From assembly GCA_039184865.1 (NCBI GenBank), contig JBCDAV010000005.1, positions 183,418 through 247,417 of the forward strand: DNA of 64,000 nt. Direction: 5' to 3'. Positions 60,545 through 64,000 of the stretch are shown here, in pieces (the first letter of the stretch is position 1; each line of letters starts with the position of its first letter). A model generated the notes under the pieces. It was not told the origin of the DNA. It worked only from the letters and a program-made list of their open reading frames with translations, and searched no databases. The position numbers were made by a program, and so were the translations under genes. Source of the DNA: Thermohalobaculum sp039184865 (GTDB lineage: Bacteria > Pseudomonadota > Alphaproteobacteria > Rhodobacterales > Rhodobacteraceae).

Positions 60545-61834
60545 TCAGCCCTGATGCAGAACCGGTGCGACCGGATCGGCCTTCATGGACGGTGAGCAAT
60601 CGCGCCCGGCAAACCGGGTGTTCAGCGCCAGCGGCCCGGCAGTCGCTTCGAAATAGTCGAAGACCGACGGATTGGCGAAGGCACAGAGATACTGGAAGTG
60701 CATGCGCAGCAAGCGCCAGCGGTAGTGACGCAGTTGCTCGGGATCCATAGTCTGACGGAAAGCCGCAGAGATTACGACCGGGTTCAGCGCATCCGCGGGA
60801 CGCCCGTGCGCACGGCAGTTTGCCGCCGGATCGGTGAGCGCAAAACATGCCCCGTCGCCGGGCGCCGTTACGTCCAACCAAAACACGCGCGCATCGTCTG
60901 CTATCCGCGCGAGGTCCGCTCGAAGTTCATTTGCCTTCGGCAGGAAACTCGTCATCGCGATGCTCTGCCCAAGTGTCATCAGACCCAGCGGCGTCGGCGC
61001 ATGAAACCCGGGCCGCGCGATGCAGCGCGACAAGGCAGTGATCGCCAACTGCGCGCCCGAGGAATGACCCACAATCAGAACTTCGTCGTAGTCGCCGCTA
61101 GTGAGCGCCTCTGAAATCTGATCGGCGAACTCGTCCAGACGCCGCGAAAGCGCCTCGGGATAGGCGCCGGCGTCCTGTGCCGAATAGCCAAGATCGTTCA
61201 CCATGAAATAGATCATCATCTGTTCTTCAAACAGACGTGTGGCCCACATGGATGCGGCAAAGCCTCCGAGCCCGACCAGTCCCGCGACCCAGAGCGGTGC
61301 GCTGAAGCCCATTATCGCCAGCATGGCACCCGCGGCACCGATCAACCCCCCGAACAAAAGATAGAAAATCATGAGGAACGCAGGCACCAGACCCGCGATC
61401 AGGGGGCCACTGCGCAGACGCCACATCGCCCGGATCGCGCCGCTGGAGAGATAGATCCAAAGGGTCTTGAACATCAGAGAGTAGACGTAACGCAGCGACG
61501 GCCGGAACGAATGCCGGACGATATCATCCCAACCGAGAAACTCGAATTCGGTATCGGTTTCGATGTTGCCGGTCCGGAACTTCGCCTTCCAGCGGTAGTT
61601 TCCGTTCTCCGCTCTCGGCATGCCGCCGACATGAAGATCGTAGCCCGAGACCTCGGCCTGCGCAGGCCCTTCCTTGCGGTAGAGCTCGCGGTAGCGGCGT
61701 GGACCAAGCGGGTCGAAGCCGGAGACATAGAACACCTTCCGGCGGGCAACAGTCGCCTGGATCGGGAGAGACGTCTCGGCGTACTCTCCGATCAGCGCTG
61801 CAGTCGCCGGCGAAATATTCAACGGATCCCCCAC
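60545..61834 (-). CDS. Membrane-associated alpha/beta-hydrolase-like protein, P450 partner
   Basis: A 429-aa protein. GTG start (MGDPLNISP). The N-terminal ~50 aa have a strand VFYVSGFDPLGPRRYRELY. Two or three hydrophobic helices follow (LIAGLVPAFLMIFYLLFGGL, AGAMLAIMGFSAPLWVAGLV), then the nucleophile elbow VLIVGHSSGAQLAITAL (G-x-S-x-G), with later Asp and His candidates (FWLDVTAPGDG, YRWRLLRMHFQYL). This is a lipase-type hydrolase embedded in the membrane. It is co-transcribed with a P450 3 bp downstream. The substrate is unknown; an ester or lipid that the P450 also acts on is a reasonable hypothesis. Confidence 0.72.
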   Translation of the reverse strand: MGDPLNISPATAALIGEYAETSLPIQATVARRKVFYVSGFDPLGPRRYRELYRKEGPAQAEVSGYDLHVGGMPRAENGNYRWKAKFRTGNIETDTEFEFLGWDDIVRHSFRPSLRYVYSLMFKTLWIYLSSGAIRAMWRLRSGPLIAGLVPAFLMIFYLLFGGLIGAAGAMLAIMGFSAPLWVAGLVGLGGFAASMWATRLFEEQMMIYFMVNDLGYSAQDAGAYPEALSRRLDEFADQISEALTSGDYDEVLIVGHSSGAQLAITALSRCIARPGFHAPTPLGLMTLGQSIAMTSFLPKANELRADLARIADDARVFWLDVTAPGDGACFALTDPAANCRAHGRPADALNPVVISAAFRQTMDPEQLRHYRWRLLRMHFQYLCAFANPSVFDYFEATAGPLALNTRFAGRDCSPSMKADPVAPVLHQG

Positions 61835-61918
61835 GAGGCTGGAACAGCTTCTATGCCGTTCCCGTTGTGCCTACCCGAAAATGGTTACCGGCACACTTCG
61901 ATTTTTTCAGTTTTTATC

Positions 61919-62818
61919 CTAGCCAATCTCGGCAAGACTGGGGAAGGTTTCCAGCAGAAAATAGGCCAGACGCTCGAAATTACCGGTAATCATCATTAAT
62001 CCGACCGTAATAAGCAGAAGTCCCATGACTTTCTCAACCACAGGCATGTGCTTGCGGAAATTACGGGCCCAGCGCAGGAACGGGCCGACGAAAAGAGCTG
62101 CGACCAGAAACGGCATGCCCAGCCCAAGCGCATAAATGCCGAGAAGAGCCGTTCCGGCCGAGAGCGTCTCTTCCTGCGCTGCCAGAGACAGGATTGCCCC
62201 CAGGATGGGGCCGATGCACGGCGTCCATCCAAAGGCGAAGGCCACGCCGATCACATAACTCGCACCGAACGATCCGGCCTGCTGAGGTCCCTCGAACCTT
62301 GCTTCTCGGTCAAGGATCGGCAGCCGGTCGGTTTGCCACGCGCGTCCGACCCCCCAAAATACGACGGCGATCGACAAGATCCAGAGCGCGTCGATCAAGA
62401 AGGCCTCGCTCGCAAGGCCCTCGGCGGACAGAGCGGTAAAGGCGCCCATGATCGCGATCACGACCGCCGCGACCCAGATCGACGCCCGCAAGCCCCAGAA
62501 ATGCAGGCCCAATCCGAAGATTATGCCACCAGCGACGAAAGAGAACTCGGGCTTGTAGCGCACGAGGACCTGTCCGAAGACGGACGCGCCCATGCCAAGC
62601 ATGACGAAGACGGTCGCGAGGCCGAGAACAAAGAACACCGCCGAGATGAACACGCGCCTGGAGACAGCCGGATCGATCTCGCGGTCCTCGCCGGAAATCT
62701 GATCGAGCGTCGTGCCGCCGAGATATGCGAGGTACGGAGGCGCCAATGGCAGCACGCACGGCGACAGGAAGCTGATGATTCCCGCGAAGAACGCCGTAAA
62801 TATGCCGATTTCCATCAT
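61919..62818 (-). CDS. ccdA: CcdA-family thiol-disulfide membrane transporter (SoxV-like)
   Basis: A 299-aa membrane protein that carries electrons from cytoplasmic thioredoxin to periplasmic thiol proteins. Redox Cys are in SFLSPCVLPLAPPYLAYLGG (Cys21) and FAFGWTPCIGPIL (Cys201). It is about 50 aa longer than usual: residues of about 109-165 (from ASIWVAAVVIAIMGAFTAL to FWGVGRAW) form two extra hydrophobic segments between GLHFWGLR and LPILDREARF. The neighbouring SoxX-like cytochrome and TusA suggest a role in sulfur oxidation (SoxV) rather than cytochrome c maturation alone. Confidence 0.9.
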   Translation of the reverse strand: MMEIGIFTAFFAGIISFLSPCVLPLAPPYLAYLGGTTLDQISGEDREIDPAVSRRVFISAVFFVLGLATVFVMLGMGASVFGQVLVRYKPEFSFVAGGIIFGLGLHFWGLRASIWVAAVVIAIMGAFTALSAEGLASEAFLIDALWILSIAVVFWGVGRAWQTDRLPILDREARFEGPQQAGSFGASYVIGVAFAFGWTPCIGPILGAILSLAAQEETLSAGTALLGIYALGLGMPFLVAALFVGPFLRWARNFRKHMPVVEKVMGLLLITVGLMMITGNFERLAYFLLETFPSLAEIG

Positions 62819-62900
62819 TGGTCCTGCCTCTCGCCCGCACCCTCCATATAGTCAGAGTGTTGAAGGCTTAAGTCACCATCCCGTTATGGATGCCTCGGTG

Positions 62901-63377
62901 TCACTTCTGCCGCGCCAAATATGCAACAATCGCCTCGATCTCGTCGGCGCTGAGCTGCGGCCCGCCGTATTGCGGATCGCGCTCGTCAACTCTCTGTCCC
63001 AACTCATAGTATCCTGGCATCGACGTTCTTGGATTGAGCAGCTTCGGCGCGATCAGCCACATCCGGATCTCTCCGGCGTCCATTCGGCTGGCGAGGCCAG
63101 ACAGCTTGGGCGCCGATTGGGCGTCCGCATTCTGCTGGGCGCCTGGCCCGCCCGGCGACCCGTGGCACCCCGAACAACCTGTCAACGCCCGGTCGAAATA
63201 GAGTTTGCGACCCGCTTCGGCATCGCCGGTCCTGCCGGTCAGGCTCTCGGGGACGGCGCGCCCGTTCACGATCACGAAGGAGACGATTGCCGTTTCAGCG
63301 CTTGCGCCCGGCACGGATGACGAAAGCGCCGCGCCCAGCATCACAGCCCATCGGAATTTTCGCTTCGACGGCGCCAT
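62901..63377 (-). CDS. SoxX-like monoheme cytochrome c
   Basis: A 158-aa exported cytochrome. The start at 63377 (MAPSKRKFRWAVML) gives a signal peptide ending near GASA. Heme motif CSGCH. The segments VNGRAVPESLTGRTGDAEAG and GLASRMDAGEIRMWLIAPK, NPRTSMPGYYE (axial Met in SMP) and LSADEIEAIVAYLA follow SoxX proteins in order. SoxX pairs with SoxA in thiosulfate oxidation; no soxA is seen in the window. An unrelated cytochrome c of similar size cannot be excluded. Confidence 0.82.
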   Translation of the reverse strand: MAPSKRKFRWAVMLGAALSSSVPGASAETAIVSFVIVNGRAVPESLTGRTGDAEAGRKLYFDRALTGCSGCHGSPGGPGAQQNADAQSAPKLSGLASRMDAGEIRMWLIAPKLLNPRTSMPGYYELGQRVDERDPQYGGPQLSADEIEAIVAYLARQK

Positions 63378-63452
63378 CAACGACCTCGCCCGTTCCCTTG
63401 CTGGCGACTGCTCTACTTGTAGCACGGGAGCGGATGCAATAGTTCGCGTGCG

Positions 63453-63719
63453 ATGGAAAACGACGAGACAAGCGCGGAAGAGTTGGACACCTGCGGGCTG
63501 CTGTGCCCGTTGCCGGTCCTGAAGGCGCGTAAACGGCTGATGTCAATGCCGGATGGCGCGCGCCTTAAGGTTCTCGCGGACGACCCCGCCGCCCGGGTGG
63601 ACGTGCCGCATTTCTGCGCGGAGCAGGGCCACGGTATCGCGAGCCAGCAAGATCGCGACCACGGAGTGCTGGAATTCGTGATCGTCAAGAACGGTGGAAA
63701 TTTGCACCGTCTTGGTTAG
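63453..63719 (+). CDS. tusA: TusA-family sulfurtransferase
   Basis: An 88-aa cytoplasmic sulfur carrier. DTCGLLCPLPVLKARKRL contains the active Cys (C-P-x-P motif), and VLADDPAARVDVPHFC and FVIVKNGG complete the fold. The gene is divergent from soxX, sharing a 75-bp promoter region. TusA transfers persulfide sulfur in tRNA thiolation or, in sulfur oxidisers, to the DsrE/rhodanese system. The second Cys in PHFC is usual for one subgroup. It lies 180 bp from the transposase end. Confidence 0.92.
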   Translation: MENDETSAEELDTCGLLCPLPVLKARKRLMSMPDGARLKVLADDPAARVDVPHFCAEQGHGIASQQDRDHGVLEFVIVKNGGNLHRLG

Positions 63720-63899
63720 CAACCTGAAAGACAACGGGTCGAAGATGCGAGCCCCGAATATGTCAGACCATCAGTGTCCGGGTCGGGGAAAACAGTCGAA
63801 AATGTAGGGCGTGGTTGGCCTGCTCACTGTTCCGGCAGGCCGCCGAGGCGCAGGCCCTCCGGTAATCTCCCCGTTTCTAAGGGGGCGCTTTAGTAGAAT
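63720..63899. other. Spacer with hairpin and likely insertion-sequence end
   Basis: This 180-bp stretch contains a perfect 7-bp stem with an 11-nt loop (63817-63823 with 63835-63841), without a T run. The last ~40 bp (about 63862-63899) lie just outside the transposase stop and should hold the right inverted repeat of the IS, with a GTAATCTCCCCGTTTCTAAG-like segment (rough position). The exact IS boundary cannot be set from one end. Confidence 0.45.
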
Positions 63900-64000
63900 C
63901 TAAGCTGCATTCAGTTTCTGGATCGGGGTCACTCCTCCGATCCCCATGTTCGGCCTTTCATTGTTGTAGGTCCAGAGCCACCGGGTAGCATGATCCTGGA
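63900..64000 (-). mobile_element. IS3-family transposase, 3' end (partial, runs off window)
   Basis: The last 32 codons of a transposase on the minus strand. They read ...HATRWLWTYNNERPNMG followed by IGGVTPIQKLNAA and a TAG stop. The YNNERPNM-x-x-GG-x-TP pattern is the typical C-terminus of IS3-family OrfB integrases. The rest of the element lies beyond base 64000. It borders the CcdA/SoxX/TusA group. Confidence 0.85.

Overview
The window (about 64 kb, high G+C, densely packed on both strands) looks like chromosome of an alphaproteobacterium, most likely Rhodobacterales (Roseobacter/Paracoccus relatives). The best evidence is the block at 50964-57475, which carries a ChvI-ChvG two-component system, a short HPr kinase, RapZ, an EIIA-Man-type protein and HPr, with ATP-type PEP carboxykinase divergent from chvI. 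That arrangement is characteristic of this order. Betaine-type uptake, a TctABC transporter, Rieske oxygenases and SoxX/CcdA/TusA proteins fit the same lifestyle. No rRNA, tRNA or CRISPR array was seen.

Layout. 1-3914: the 3' part of a PhoX phosphatase gene, an ABC ATPase without a visible permease, and an AT-richer gene of unknown function. 3990-9975: two half-subunits of a thiamine-diphosphate decarboxylase of the sulfopyruvate/phosphonopyruvate type, separated by 653 bp of odd non-coding DNA and divergent from a TctCBA transporter plus a class IV aminotransferase. 9979-14270: an APH-fold kinase, then a VIT-domain secreted protein with a response regulator and histidine kinase. 14364-21828: a Rieske oxygenase, a sterol-desaturase-like membrane hydroxylase, a lipoprotein and a glycine-betaine-type ABC transporter whose permease is a two-copy fusion. 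21886-27151: three glycosyltransferases and a two-part sulfotransferase, probably making a sulfated surface glycan. 27217-35257: an enolase-superfamily epimerase (hydroxyproline-betaine epimerase-like), a pectinacetylesterase-like protein, a DUF2147 protein, a SCO1-type operon with two Cys-containing periplasmic proteins, hisA, a phytase-like esterase, MepA and a small ParB-like protein.

35267-40389: an SDR and a polar amino acid ABC transporter whose ATPase/binding-protein genes are split from the permeases by a strong terminator and an opposing RelA/SpoT-domain gene. 40435-50884: an isoaspartyl-methyltransferase-like protein, a two-subunit ring-hydroxylating dioxygenase with reductase and dehydrogenase, then a dehydrogenase-rich stretch containing thiD, a TerC protein, an internally duplicated protein of unknown function, an ABM monooxygenase, an isopropylmalate-dehydrogenase-like enzyme and a Gfo/Idh/MocA oxidoreductase. 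50964-59018: the PTS-regulatory/ChvIG/pckA block followed by a gamma-glutamyltransferase. 59123-61834: a cytochrome P450 coupled to a membrane alpha/beta-hydrolase-like protein. 61919-64000: CcdA, a SoxX-like cytochrome c and TusA, ending in the 3' end of an IS3-family transposase.

Themes: uptake and oxidative breakdown of small organic compounds, with several pathway sets whose substrate the sequence alone does not fix. The most promising leads are the sulfonate/phosphonate-like locus (3990-9975), the dioxygenase and dehydrogenase region with its duplicated SHGG/FNDAG protein (41345-50884), the alarmone-synthetase-like gene lodged in a transporter locus (37765-38490), the P450/hydrolase pair, and the repeated CTATGCG sites between chvI and pckA. 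All functions are assigned from sequence patterns read by eye; no database search was run.
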